Source: Hyphomicrobiaceae bacterium | Lineage (GTDB): Bacteria; Pseudomonadota; Alphaproteobacteria; Rhizobiales; Hyphomicrobiaceae | Assembly (NCBI GenBank): GCA_002919265.1 | Contig: PKEY01000067.1 | Location: forward strand, 27,699 to 91,698 | Direction: 5' to 3' | Length of the DNA stretch: 64,000 nt | Shown: piece by piece, positions 1 to 8,357 of the stretch | Numbering within the stretch: position 1 is the first letter of the stretch | How the letters are laid out: each line of letters begins with the position of its first letter | Position numbers and translations under genes: made by a program | Notes under the pieces: generated by a model | What the model saw: only the letters and a program-made list of their open reading frames with translations | What the model was told of the DNA's origin: nothing | Databases searched by the model: none

Positions 1-2
1 CG

Positions 3-1085
3 ACGGCGCTCGACGTGACAACTCAGAAACAGATTCTGAGCCTGATTGCAGAGCTGCAGGAAAGGCACGGAACAGCCGTTCTTTTCATCACCCACGACAT
101 GGGTGTGGTTGCAGAAATCGCGGATACCGTTCATGTGATGAAGCGGGGCGAGCTCGTTGAGCATGCGCCGGTCGAAAGGCTCTTCCGTGAGCCGAAGAAT
201 GAATACACCAAGCGGCTTCTCCGTTCGGTCCCGAGCCTGGTGCCGCGGCCACCACGCCCGGCAAATGGCGCCGAGAACGTTCTTATCGTCAGCAATCTGC
301 AAAAAATCTATACCTCCCGGTCCCTTTTCTCGCGAACTTCCCACGTTCACGCAGCTGAGGACGTCAACTTTTCCATTGCACGTGGTCGGACGCTCGGAAT
401 CGTTGGCGAATCGGGATCAGGGAAATCAACCGTCGCCCGGTGCGTCATGCGCCTGATTGATCCGACTGCCGGAAAGATCGAGGTTGCGGGCAAAGATTTT
501 GCGCAGCCTTCGCGCAGGGCTTTGCGGCCATACCGCCGGCACATCCAGATCGTTTTCCAGGACCCTTATCGCTCGTTGAACCCGCGCTGGACGATCGGTG
601 AAAGCCTGATCGAAGGCCCGCTCAATCGGGGCCAGGATCGAAAAACCGCACTCGCCCGCGCGGCGGAACTCCTGACACTCGTGGGTCTGCCAGAAGATGC
701 GCTTAGCCGCTACCCGCACCAATTCTCGGGTGGTCAGCGGCAAAGAATTGCCATAGCCCGTGCTCTTGCGATGGAGCCGGATGTCCTGGTGGCAGATGAG
801 GCTGTCTCCGCGCTTGACGTTTCCGTCCAAGCCCAAGTGTTAGATCTTCTCGACGAGCTACAGCAGAAACTCGGCATTGCCATTCTTTTCATTACGCATG
901 ACCTGCGCGTTGCCGCTCAAATTTGCGATGACGTTGCCGTCATGCAGCGCGGTCGTATTGTCGAGTACGGCCCAGCCCAAGACGTTTTGGCCAATCCCAA
1001 GCATCCCTACACGCGGGCACTCATTGAAGCGGCGCCGGGACGCTTTTGGGATTTTGCGAATTTTCGCGAAGTATCGGCCGCCTGA
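3..1085 (+). CDS. Peptide ABC transporter, dual ATP-binding protein (5' end cut by window)
   Basis: The reading frame is already open at the window edge and begins inside the Walker B/D-loop of a first ATPase domain (TALDVT), so the start codon lies upstream; the GTG at 15 is only an internal codon. What remains is the end of ABC domain 1 (switch His in FITHDMG), a linker, then a complete ABC domain 2 from about residue 90: Walker A GESGSGKST, signature FSGGQRQRIAIARAL, Walker B VLVADEAVSALD and a second FITHDLR. Domain 2 ends with the oligopeptide-family tail (KHPYTRAL). This tandem arrangement is that of DppD-DppF/GsiA-like ATPases that drive uptake of dipeptides or glutathione at the inner membrane. 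Permease and binding protein genes would be expected upstream, outside the window. Two M20 hydrolases follow on the same strand, suggesting import and then cleavage of a peptide or N-acyl amino acid. The substrate is inferred. Confidence 0.93.
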   Translation, partial: TALDVTTQKQILSLIAELQERHGTAVLFITHDMGVVAEIADTVHVMKRGELVEHAPVERLFREPKNEYTKRLLRSVPSLVPRPPRPANGAENVLIVSNLQKIYTSRSLFSRTSHVHAAEDVNFSIARGRTLGIVGESGSGKSTVARCVMRLIDPTAGKIEVAGKDFAQPSRRALRPYRRHIQIVFQDPYRSLNPRWTIGESLIEGPLNRGQDRKTALARAAELLTLVGLPEDALSRYPHQFSGGQRQRIAIARALAMEPDVLVADEAVSALDVSVQAQVLDLLDELQQKLGIAILFITHDLRVAAQICDDVAVMQRGRIVEYGPAQDVLANPKHPYTRALIEAAPGRFWDFANFREVSAA

Positions 1086-1117
1086 CTTTCACACTATCTG
1101 TCTCAAGGAGCCTACTC

Positions 1118-2278
1118 ATGCCTGTATTGCCGAGGATTGCCGAGTACGCTGATGAACTCACGGCAATCCGCCGCGATTTCCATCAGCATCCGGAAATCGG
1201 CTTCGAAGAGGTGCGCACATCCGCGAAGGTTGCGGAGCTGCTCAAGTCCTGGGGCGTGGACGAGGTTCACACCGGCATCGGCAAGACTGGTGTCGTCGGC
1301 ATTATTTATGGCAAGAAACCCGGCCGCTCCATCGGCCTTCGCGCCGATATGGACGCGCTGCCAATGGACGAACTAACTAATCTGCCCTACGCCTCCAAGA
1401 ATCCCGGCCGCTTTCACGGCTGCGGCCACGATGGCCACACCACCATGCTGCTCGGCGCGGCGCGGTACCTCGCCGAAACGCGAAATTTTGCTGGTCGTGC
1501 AGTCGTGATTTTCCAGCCGGCGGAGGAAGGTCTCGGCGGCGCGCGCGCCATGCTCACTGACGGACTATTTGAGAAATTTCCCTGTGACGAAGTCTATGGG
1601 ATCCACAACAATCCGCTCGCCGAGCCCAATAAGGTTGGGGTGAAACCGGGTACTGCAATGGCCGGTGCTAGCTTCTTCGACATCACGGTTCAGGGTGTTG
1701 GCAGCCATGGCGCCATGCCGCATCAGGCACGCGATCCCATCGTCGTTGCGACTTCTCTCGTTCAAAACTTGCAAACTATCGTCAGCCGAAATGTCGAACC
1801 TTTGAAGCCGGCTGTTCTTTCCGTCACACAGATTCATTCCGGTTCGGCCTATAACGTCGTTCCGGACAAGGCGGCAATCGCGGGAACCATCCGGTATTTT
1901 GATGATGGTGTGAAAGAGCTCATTCACAATCGCGTCCGTCAGCTCTGTGCCGGATTCGCACAAAGCTATGGCGTGGAAGTTTCGGTCGATATTCGGGAAA
2001 TTTTCTCAGTTCTCGTGAACGACGAAGCGTGCTCAAAAGCCTATCTCGAAGCTGCTGCGGACATAGTTGGCGAAGAGAACATCTCCGAAACCAATGACCT
2101 CATGACCGGCAGCGAGGATTTCGCGGACATGTTGAAAGCTGTGCCGGGCGCCTACTGCACGCTTGGCCACAAAGGAACCGTTCCGTTGCATAACCCCGCA
2201 TTCATTTTCGACGATGACATGCTGCCCGTTGGAGCGAGCATCATGGCGCGCATCGTCGAGCGGCGCCTGCCGCTGTAG
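1118..2278 (+). CDS. M20 family amidohydrolase (hippurate hydrolase / N-acyl-amino-acid hydrolase type)
   Basis: A 386-residue metal-dependent amidohydrolase of the M20D type, expected to cleave N-acyl amino acids or short peptides in the cytoplasm. Visible motifs are HQHPEIGFEE near the N-terminus, RADMDALP, CGHDGHTTMLLGAA and QPAEEGLGGARAML, which carry the metal ligands and the catalytic glutamate of this family, followed by the lid/dimerisation domain. The chosen ATG at 1118 has AAGGAG about 8 bases upstream (1105-1110) and gives the usual family N-terminus; an open frame reaches further upstream but overlaps the ABC gene and lacks a ribosome site. It lies 32 bases after the ABC ATPase and 30 before another M20 gene, so the three are probably one operon. 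The exact substrate cannot be told from sequence. Confidence 0.92.
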   Translation: MPVLPRIAEYADELTAIRRDFHQHPEIGFEEVRTSAKVAELLKSWGVDEVHTGIGKTGVVGIIYGKKPGRSIGLRADMDALPMDELTNLPYASKNPGRFHGCGHDGHTTMLLGAARYLAETRNFAGRAVVIFQPAEEGLGGARAMLTDGLFEKFPCDEVYGIHNNPLAEPNKVGVKPGTAMAGASFFDITVQGVGSHGAMPHQARDPIVVATSLVQNLQTIVSRNVEPLKPAVLSVTQIHSGSAYNVVPDKAAIAGTIRYFDDGVKELIHNRVRQLCAGFAQSYGVEVSVDIREIFSVLVNDEACSKAYLEAAADIVGEENISETNDLMTGSEDFADMLKAVPGAYCTLGHKGTVPLHNPAFIFDDDMLPVGASIMARIVERRLPL

Positions 2279-2308
2279 CAGGTCCAAGAAAGAAAAAGAG
2301 GAAGCACC

Positions 2309-3439
2309 ATGGATTTGAAGCAGCTGCCCTTTAATACAGAAGAAATGCTCGCGGGGCTGAAGCCCTGGGTGGAATGCGAGAGCCCGACCTACGACGCATC
2401 AGCCGTCGATCGCATGATGGACCTTGCTTCATATGATCTCGCGGCTGCGGGTGCAGAAATCGAACGCATTCCTGGTCGCATGGGTTTTGGCGGCTCCGTC
2501 CGCGCCCGCTTTCCGCACAAGGACTTCGGGAAGCCGGGCATTCTCATTTGCGGCCACATGGATACTGTCCATCCAGTGGGCACACTGAAAGTCAATCCAT
2601 GGCGCATCGAAAATGGGCGCTGCTACGGCCCCGGTATTCAGGATATGAAGGGCGGAAACTACGTCAGCCTCGAAGCTATCCGCCAGCTTGCGCGTGCCGG
2701 CCTGGAGACGCCGCTGCCCATAACGTTTCTCCTCACTCCCGATGAGGAAGTTGGCACGCCATCTACGCGCGAGCTCATCGAAGCCGAAGCGCGCAAGAAC
2801 AAATACGTGCTGGTTCCAGAGCCGGCGCGCCAAGATGGCGGTGCCGTCACTGGCCGCTATGCCATTGCTCGCTTCAACGTGAAGACCATTGGGCGGCCCA
2901 GCCACGCTGGCTATCTCTTGAAAGAAGGTCGCTCTGCCATCGCAACCATGGCCCGCAAGATCCTCGAGATCGAAGCGATGACGACGGACGACTGCACCTT
3001 TAGTGTCGGCGTCATCCACGCGGGCAAGTGGGTCAATTGCGTCTCCTCACTCTGTGAGGCCGAAGTGCTCAGCATGGCGAAGCGCCAGGAAGACCTGGAT
3101 CGCGGAGTCGAGCGCATGCTGGCCCTGAACGGCGAGGAAAATGACGTCGTTATCGAGGTCACGCGCGGCGTTACGCGGCCGGTTTGGGAGCCAAACGAAG
3201 GCACCATGGCTCTCTACGAAATCGCGCGCGATATCGCCCGTGAAATTGGCTTCGACCTGACGCACGGCAGTGCAGGTGGTGGCTCCGACGGCAATTTCAC
3301 CGGCGCCCTCGGCATTCCGACCCTGGACTCGATCGGCGTCCGCGGCGCCGGGCTTCATACGCTCGGAGAATATATTGAGATCGACAGCCTCGTGGAGCGG
3401 GCACGCCTTGTTGCCGGGCTGCTGCTGCGGCTGCAGTAA
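2309..3439 (+). CDS. M20 family metallopeptidase (glutamate carboxypeptidase / CPG2-like)
   Basis: A 376-residue zinc peptidase of the M20A/carboxypeptidase G2 group. The motifs are GHMDTVHPVG (first zinc His plus Asp), GPGIQDMKGG (bridging Asp), TPDEEVGTPSTR (catalytic Glu pair) and, near the end, a HTLGEY segment carrying the last metal His. It should remove a C-terminal amino acid, typically glutamate or aspartate, from a peptide or acylated substrate. A good ribosome site (AGAGGAAG) precedes the ATG at 2309. It sits directly downstream of a second, differently specific M20 enzyme and the peptide ABC ATPase, so the group looks like an uptake-and-hydrolysis unit. Specificity is not resolved; ArgE/DapE-like activity is possible but the sequence resembles CPG2 more. 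Confidence 0.9.
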   Translation: MDLKQLPFNTEEMLAGLKPWVECESPTYDASAVDRMMDLASYDLAAAGAEIERIPGRMGFGGSVRARFPHKDFGKPGILICGHMDTVHPVGTLKVNPWRIENGRCYGPGIQDMKGGNYVSLEAIRQLARAGLETPLPITFLLTPDEEVGTPSTRELIEAEARKNKYVLVPEPARQDGGAVTGRYAIARFNVKTIGRPSHAGYLLKEGRSAIATMARKILEIEAMTTDDCTFSVGVIHAGKWVNCVSSLCEAEVLSMAKRQEDLDRGVERMLALNGEENDVVIEVTRGVTRPVWEPNEGTMALYEIARDIAREIGFDLTHGSAGGGSDGNFTGALGIPTLDSIGVRGAGLHTLGEYIEIDSLVERARLVAGLLLRLQ

Positions 3440-3455
3440 GCAACGCAAAAGTAAG

Positions 3456-3480
3456 AGCCGCTTGGAAATGCCAAGCGGCT
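3456..3480. terminator. Rho-independent-type hairpin between convergent genes
   Basis: A perfect 10-bp stem (AGCCGCTTGG at 3456-3465, CCAAGCGGCT at 3471-3480) encloses a 5-base loop. It lies 17 bases after the M20 gene and touches the stop codon of the glycosidase read from the other strand, so it can serve both. No strong T-run follows, so efficiency is uncertain. Confidence 0.7.
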
Positions 3481-5669
3481 CACATTGTCATCGTCAGCCG
3501 CACGTCTCCCGTAGAATTCAAGACGTGCATTGAGATCTGATCTCCGATCCGGCGGAACTGCACGTCGACCACCACTGAGCCACACGTCAGTCCACGGAGC
3601 GTGATATATTCAAGAAAGTTCGGCAGCATGGGCCGGAACAAGCTGATCGTTCCGAGCGTCGGCTGCACGCGCAGACCAAGGCAGGCCTGAACCATTGCCA
3701 AGGGAGCCGCAGCGGCCCAAGCCTGCGGCGCGCAGGCGACCGGATAAAGCGTCGGCCCCTGATTACGCCGGCGCGTAAATCCGCAATAGAGTTCCGGGAG
3801 CCTGCGCAGCTCCAGATGCGTCGACGCGTCGAACAACGCCTCGAAAATCCTGGCCGCCTGGTCCTTGAACCCGTACCGCGCAAAGCCAAGGCCGATCAGA
3901 GCGTTGTCGTGCGGCCAAACGGAGCCGTTGTGGTAGGACATCGGATTGAAGCGCCGCGCCGTCGTGGCGACCGTGCGAATGCCCCACCCTGAAAACGATT
4001 CGCGGCTCATCAACGTCTCAACTAAGCGTGGGGCATATTCCTCTGGTACAATGCCGGTCAACAGTGCGTGGCCAGCGTTGGACGTTTGAACAAGGCAGGG
4101 CCGCTTATCCCCATCCAGGGCGATTGCGTAGGTGCCGATCTCATCCGACCAGAACGCCTCGTGAAAGCGCTTTCTCAGCAGCTCCGCCTGCCCTGAAAGT
4201 TCTTCGGCGAGCTCACCATACCCGAGCCGCATGGCAATTTCAGCGGCCCGTCGCTTGGCGCCGTAAACGTATGCCTGTACCTCCACCAGGGCGATAGGTG
4301 CTTTCGCCAGTTCGCCGTTCGCGTGGAAAATCGAGTCGTAACTGTCCTTCCAACCCTGGTTGGTAAGACCCGATGAACTCTTACGGCTGTATTCGACAAA
4401 GCCGTCGCCGTCGCTATCGCCAAATTCGTCGATCCATTTCAGCGCCGCCTGAATATTTGGCCAGATCTCTCGGATGGTCTCGACGTCGTCCGTGCGCTCC
4501 AAATAAGCGCCGGCCAAAATGACAAACAACGGCGTGGAATCGATGCTGCCATAGTAGCGGCGGAAAGGAACTTCGCCAAGTTCCGCCATCTCACCGAGCC
4601 TCACTTCGTGCAGAATCTTCCCCGGCTCGGCATCGGAGGCCGGATCGATATCGTTCGCCTGGTTGGCCGCCAAGTGTCTCAGAACGCCTCGCGCGATCGT
4701 CGGATCGAGCCAGAGCATCAACAGCGCGGTAATCAGCGAGTCCCGGCCGAAGACCGTGCTGTACCAAGGAATACCAGCATAGGGAACGAGCCCCTCTTCC
4801 TTGCGGGACATCAGCATGTAGAGGTCGGCAATCGCCCGCGAGGCGCACTCGTTATAGATGTCGTGAGATGTTTCGATCGATACAGCGCGCCGAGACGCCT
4901 GATGCAGCTCACTCCGTGAGGCGCGGAGAGCCCATATGAACGCCTCGCTCGAACGCCGGTCAATTCCCTGCCCATCACATTTGACGGCAACGTGAATAAG
5001 GCAGCTTCCGCCAGGCTCCAAGCTCACAAAATATCCGGCATGGCTTTTGTCGATCCGATCCGGTTTTGGATCGAAAATGATCTGCGTGGTGCGCGTTCTT
5101 TCGTCGAGACCAGTATAGCCCAGCAGAACGCTCGAATCGTGGACGATGGGCTTGTGTAAACGTCCCCGCTTTTCGCGCTTTATCCCGCGAACTTCGAAGA
5201 CGTCACAAAAATCGGCGGAAAAGCCGAATCCAATGGTTATGTTGTGGGTGCGATCGCCGTGATTTCTGACCGAAACGCGCTGATAGAGCACGCCGCGCCA
5301 AATGAATTGAATTTTGCGAATATGGATAATGTCCTGCTCGACCAGGACCTCACCGTGCTCTTCAATTTCGGGATTTGTAAAATCGCAGGTGAGCGCTGAG
5401 TTGTCGTCACGCATCATCGAGTTCAGCAACAACGGGCGTAATCCGTTGATGCCTAGCGCAAAGTGCGAAAGGTGGCGGGTGTCTTTGTGATAGAGACCCT
5501 CGACGGACGTGTGGCCGAGATGAATATCGCCGCCAGCGTCGAGGACGGCGAACGTATCGTCATGCTTTAGGGTCCGAAGCCGTCGGGCCTGGAGCGAGAC
5601 CGAGGACGTAACTGCAAAGGAGGGCGGTTTTACCGCCCTCTCTATGTAGACTGGTTCGGTGCTCGACAT
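3480..5669 (-). CDS. Glycogen debranching / amylo-alpha-1,6-glucosidase family protein
   Basis: A 729-residue protein with a GDE_N-bis-type beta-sandwich domain over roughly the first 230 residues and an (alpha/alpha)6 glycosidase domain after it. Recognisable segments are IPWYSTVFGRDSLITAL near residue 300, GWKDSYDSIFHANG, VEVQAYVYGAKR and NPMSYHNGSVWPHDNALIGLG, the hallmarks of the amylo-alpha-1,6-glucosidase family. Such proteins act on alpha-glucans or on glycosylated compatible solutes; many are annotated as debranching enzymes without biochemical proof. The gene starts 12 bases after the GT4 glycosyltransferase, so the two are very likely cotranscribed, a pairing that suggests synthesis and trimming of a glucan or glycosyl solute. 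No signal peptide is seen, so the protein is cytoplasmic. Confidence 0.88.
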   Translation of the reverse strand: MSSTEPVYIERAVKPPSFAVTSSVSLQARRLRTLKHDDTFAVLDAGGDIHLGHTSVEGLYHKDTRHLSHFALGINGLRPLLLNSMMRDDNSALTCDFTNPEIEEHGEVLVEQDIIHIRKIQFIWRGVLYQRVSVRNHGDRTHNITIGFGFSADFCDVFEVRGIKREKRGRLHKPIVHDSSVLLGYTGLDERTRTTQIIFDPKPDRIDKSHAGYFVSLEPGGSCLIHVAVKCDGQGIDRRSSEAFIWALRASRSELHQASRRAVSIETSHDIYNECASRAIADLYMLMSRKEEGLVPYAGIPWYSTVFGRDSLITALLMLWLDPTIARGVLRHLAANQANDIDPASDAEPGKILHEVRLGEMAELGEVPFRRYYGSIDSTPLFVILAGAYLERTDDVETIREIWPNIQAALKWIDEFGDSDGDGFVEYSRKSSSGLTNQGWKDSYDSIFHANGELAKAPIALVEVQAYVYGAKRRAAEIAMRLGYGELAEELSGQAELLRKRFHEAFWSDEIGTYAIALDGDKRPCLVQTSNAGHALLTGIVPEEYAPRLVETLMSRESFSGWGIRTVATTARRFNPMSYHNGSVWPHDNALIGLGFARYGFKDQAARIFEALFDASTHLELRRLPELYCGFTRRRNQGPTLYPVACAPQAWAAAAPLAMVQACLGLRVQPTLGTISLFRPMLPNFLEYITLRGLTCGSVVVDVQFRRIGDQISMHVLNSTGDVRLTMTM

Positions 5670-5681
5670 CGTATTCCGAAC

Positions 5682-6797
5682 TTACTGCGGCGTGCGATGT
5701 GTTTCTGAGCCCAACGAACGACGTGAAAGCACGGCGGCGTCGGAGATAACGTCCACCTCCTCGCGCGCCTGATTGATCAGCTTCCTATAAAGCTCGACGT
5801 ACGAACGCGTCATCCGTTCCGCCGTGAAGCGCTCTTCGAACCGCTTGCGGACGAGCGCCCGGTTCAGACTTAGCAACCCGTCCATAGACGAGACAGCTTC
5901 ATCAACACTGTCAACAATATAACCTGTCACGCCGTGATCGATAACCTCGGGGACCGACCCGCAACGGAAAGCGAGCACTGGCGTACCACAGGCCATTGCC
6001 TCAATCATGACAATGCCGAAGGGCTCCGGCCAATCTATGGGGAAAAGTAACGCCGCAGCGTTCCCCAGGAATTCCGGCTTCTCACGGTCACTGATCTCGC
6101 CGATGTATTCGACATTCAAATTATCGACGAGCATCGGCCGGATCACGTCCTCCCAATAGCCACGATCGGCGCGATCGACCTTTGCCGCAATCTTCAGCGG
6201 CATCCCTGTCCGCTGAGCGATTTCAATCGCCCGGTCCGGTCTCTTTTCAGGTGATATTCGCCCAAGGAACGCCAAATAGCCGCCTTTCGGTTCCGGGGTG
6301 AACGGCACCCGATCCGGCCTCAGGCCGTGATAAATCGTGGCCACGAAATTGGCCATCGGAAGCTGAGAACGTTGGCTATTGGAGATAGCGACGAGGGGAA
6401 CGTCTGAAAATCTGCTGTAGAACGGCCAGAGATCTGGCAGATCTAATCGCCCATGCACCGTCGTGACGCTCGGCGTCCGAAGCGTCGATAACAATGGCAT
6501 CTGCAGCAGATCAGTATGGAAGTGAATGATGTCGAAGTCGTCCGCCTGCCGGCAGACTTCGTCGAGCATCATCAGGTGGTAGGGCAGGGGATCGTGGACT
6601 TTAGGATTAAGGCGGAGAGCTCGCTCACAAGCGGGAACGAGATTTGCCGCGGTGATCGAGTCCCCGCTGGCAAAAAGCGTGACATCGTGGCCTTGCGCCA
6701 CAAGTTCGTCCGCCAAAATGGAGACAATGCGTTCAGTACCCCCGTAGAGCACCGGTGGCACCGACTCGTACAGGGGCGAAACAAGAGCGATCTTCAT
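5682..6797 (-). CDS. Glycosyltransferase family 4 protein
   Basis: A retaining GT-B glycosyltransferase of about 371 residues. The N-terminal Rossmann domain opens with MKIALVSP and a YGGTERIV acceptor-side loop; the C-terminal domain has the E-x7-E nucleotide-sugar motif in PEPFGIVMIEAMACGTPVLA followed by GSVPEVI. The start is set at 6797, where AGAGG precedes the ATG; an upstream in-frame ATG at 6875 adds 26 Arg/Ala-rich residues unlike the family. The donor is probably UDP- or ADP-glucose but the acceptor is unknown. It is the first gene of a pair with the debranching-type glycosidase. Proteins of this subgroup are found in cytoplasmic glycosylation and trehalose or glucan contexts; nothing nearby fixes the product. 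Confidence 0.88.
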   Translation of the reverse strand: MKIALVSPLYESVPPVLYGGTERIVSILADELVAQGHDVTLFASGDSITAANLVPACERALRLNPKVHDPLPYHLMMLDEVCRQADDFDIIHFHTDLLQMPLLSTLRTPSVTTVHGRLDLPDLWPFYSRFSDVPLVAISNSQRSQLPMANFVATIYHGLRPDRVPFTPEPKGGYLAFLGRISPEKRPDRAIEIAQRTGMPLKIAAKVDRADRGYWEDVIRPMLVDNLNVEYIGEISDREKPEFLGNAAALLFPIDWPEPFGIVMIEAMACGTPVLAFRCGSVPEVIDHGVTGYIVDSVDEAVSSMDGLLSLNRALVRKRFEERFTAERMTRSYVELYRKLINQAREEVDVISDAAVLSRRSLGSETHRTPQ

Positions 6798-7112
6798 GCG
6801 GCCTCTAGCGGCGCGAGTTGTCGGTCTGCTAGCCTGGGCGCGCCCATCCCGGCGAGCGTTATGCCATTGCTGCACGTGACAACTCCTTCGCGTGGAGAAC
6901 GTTCAAGTTTTGCGTGAAGATAACAAATTCGGGGACCACGAACCTGCAGCGGCCCGAGCGCGCCATACATTCGGCAAAGCGTTCCCGTTATCCGCGACAG
7001 CGGACTGCACGTGGGCCGTCAGATGCATGGCTGTAGCCCTATCTAGGAACGCTTTTTCAGCCCTTCAATATCTGCGGCGAAAGCGCCCTGCGGGCGTGCC
7101 GAGAGGATGTGG
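6798..7112. other. 315-base gap without a supported gene
   Basis: This stretch separates the GT4 gene from the stop codon of the flavoprotein gene; both are read leftwards, so it should hold the promoter of the GT4/debranching pair and the end of the redox transcript. A small inverted repeat (CGCCC and GGGCG, near 7084-7096) could be a weak termination hairpin. Short open frames here lack ribosome sites and family features. I see no clear promoter consensus, repeat or RNA gene. Confidence 0.5.
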
Positions 7113-8285
7113 TCATCCGCGGCCTACGTCGCTGCCCGGGAATTGCCGAACGTAGCGGCGGTCGATCCAATCCTTCAGCTTCCATACCCAGCCACCACCC
7201 AGGGCGAAGCCATTCCGGGTACCGATGGCATGTCGGTCACCAGTCGATACCAGATAAAGGGCATCTCTCTGAGGCTTGTAGGCGGTCAGCGGGTTCCCCA
7301 GGGCGGCTCGGCGCAGGTTAGCGGCGACGAAGCTGCCCTGCCGCACGGCATACACACCGGACCGCGGAAGATCGTGATTTTCGATCGAGGCGACGTCGCC
7401 AGCTGCAAAGATGTGCGGATGGGAAACCGACTCTAGGGTCGGCCAAACGCGAATGAAGCCTTTGTCATCCAAAGCCAGACCAGTGTCACGCAGCCACGCC
7501 GGCGGCGCGGCCTGGATTGCCCAGAAGATGACGTCGACTGCCCGACGACCCTGACCTGCGATGTAAACGGCACCTGGCTTGACCGCTTCCACATAGCAGT
7601 CGGTGCACACCTCGATGCCCCGCTCATCCAGCAAGCGCTTGATGCGCCGTCTTAAGGCGGGCGGATGCGAAGGCAGGATCTCTGATGTTGCGCTGAAGAG
7701 AACAAACTGCAGCCTCGGCTTCCCCTGACCGGCTAGAGCAGCCTCCCGGGTCAGCCGGTGGTGGATGGCCAGTAGCAGCTCAACGCCCGCGGCTCCCGCT
7801 CCCACCATCCCGATCCGGACGCTGGTCCCGCTTTCGATAATCGTCCTGCGGACCGTCTCAAACCGTGTGAGGAATACTTCGAACGGTTTGATCGATATCG
7901 CGTGCTCCGGCACGCCCGGCACATCCGAACTGGGGCTTGAGCCGGTGTTGATCGAGAGCAGGTCAAACGAAACCGAACTGCAATCCCGGCAGATGACGCG
8001 GTTGTTCGCGAGATCAATGCCTATGGCCTCCGTGAGACAGAGGGAGGCACCCGCCGCTTTGGCGACCGCCCCCACATCAATCCGGGCCTCGTCGGGACTA
8101 TAGTGGCCCGCAATAATCCCGGGCACCATGCCCGAGTAGAGCGCATACGAATGGTGCGTGATGACTGTCAGCTGAGCGCCCTCAAGGAAGCGAAGACTGA
8201 AATCGCGCATCGCTATGAGATGCGCGTGGCCGGCACCTATCAGCACCACACGCTTAAGCTCGGGCAGTTGCGGCTGCGTCTTCAT
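7113..8285 (-). CDS. FAD/NAD(P)-dependent oxidoreductase, SelD-N-terminal-domain type
   Basis: A pyridine-nucleotide-disulfide-type flavoprotein of about 390 residues. It begins with the dinucleotide-binding VVLIGAGHAHL, in which GAGHAHL is typical of the oxidoreductase domain often fused in front of selenide-water dikinase SelD and related to type II NADH dehydrogenases. A second nucleotide fold opens with MVGAGAAGVELLLAI, and the C-terminal FAD contact is seen in IFAAGDVASI. The redox-active CxxC pair of thioredoxin-reductase-like enzymes is absent. The ATG at 8285 puts the FAD motif near the N-terminus; a TTG at 8345 in the same frame is the alternative, and neither has a strong ribosome site. 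It is the last gene of a three-gene operon with a diheme peroxidase-cupredoxin and an exported protein. No selD is visible in the window. Function is inferred as electron donation to a quinone or periplasmic partner. Confidence 0.85.
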   Translation of the reverse strand: MKTQPQLPELKRVVLIGAGHAHLIAMRDFSLRFLEGAQLTVITHHSYALYSGMVPGIIAGHYSPDEARIDVGAVAKAAGASLCLTEAIGIDLANNRVICRDCSSVSFDLLSINTGSSPSSDVPGVPEHAISIKPFEVFLTRFETVRRTIIESGTSVRIGMVGAGAAGVELLLAIHHRLTREAALAGQGKPRLQFVLFSATSEILPSHPPALRRRIKRLLDERGIEVCTDCYVEAVKPGAVYIAGQGRRAVDVIFWAIQAAPPAWLRDTGLALDDKGFIRVWPTLESVSHPHIFAAGDVASIENHDLPRSGVYAVRQGSFVAANLRRAALGNPLTAYKPQRDALYLVSTGDRHAIGTRNGFALGGGWVWKLKDWIDRRYVRQFPGSDVGRG

Positions 8286-8357
8286 CGGCTTCGTGACTGC
8301 AGGGGCTATAACGCCGCGAAAGCTCTTCGCGTCGGCCGATCCCAATCTGCCAGGAGC

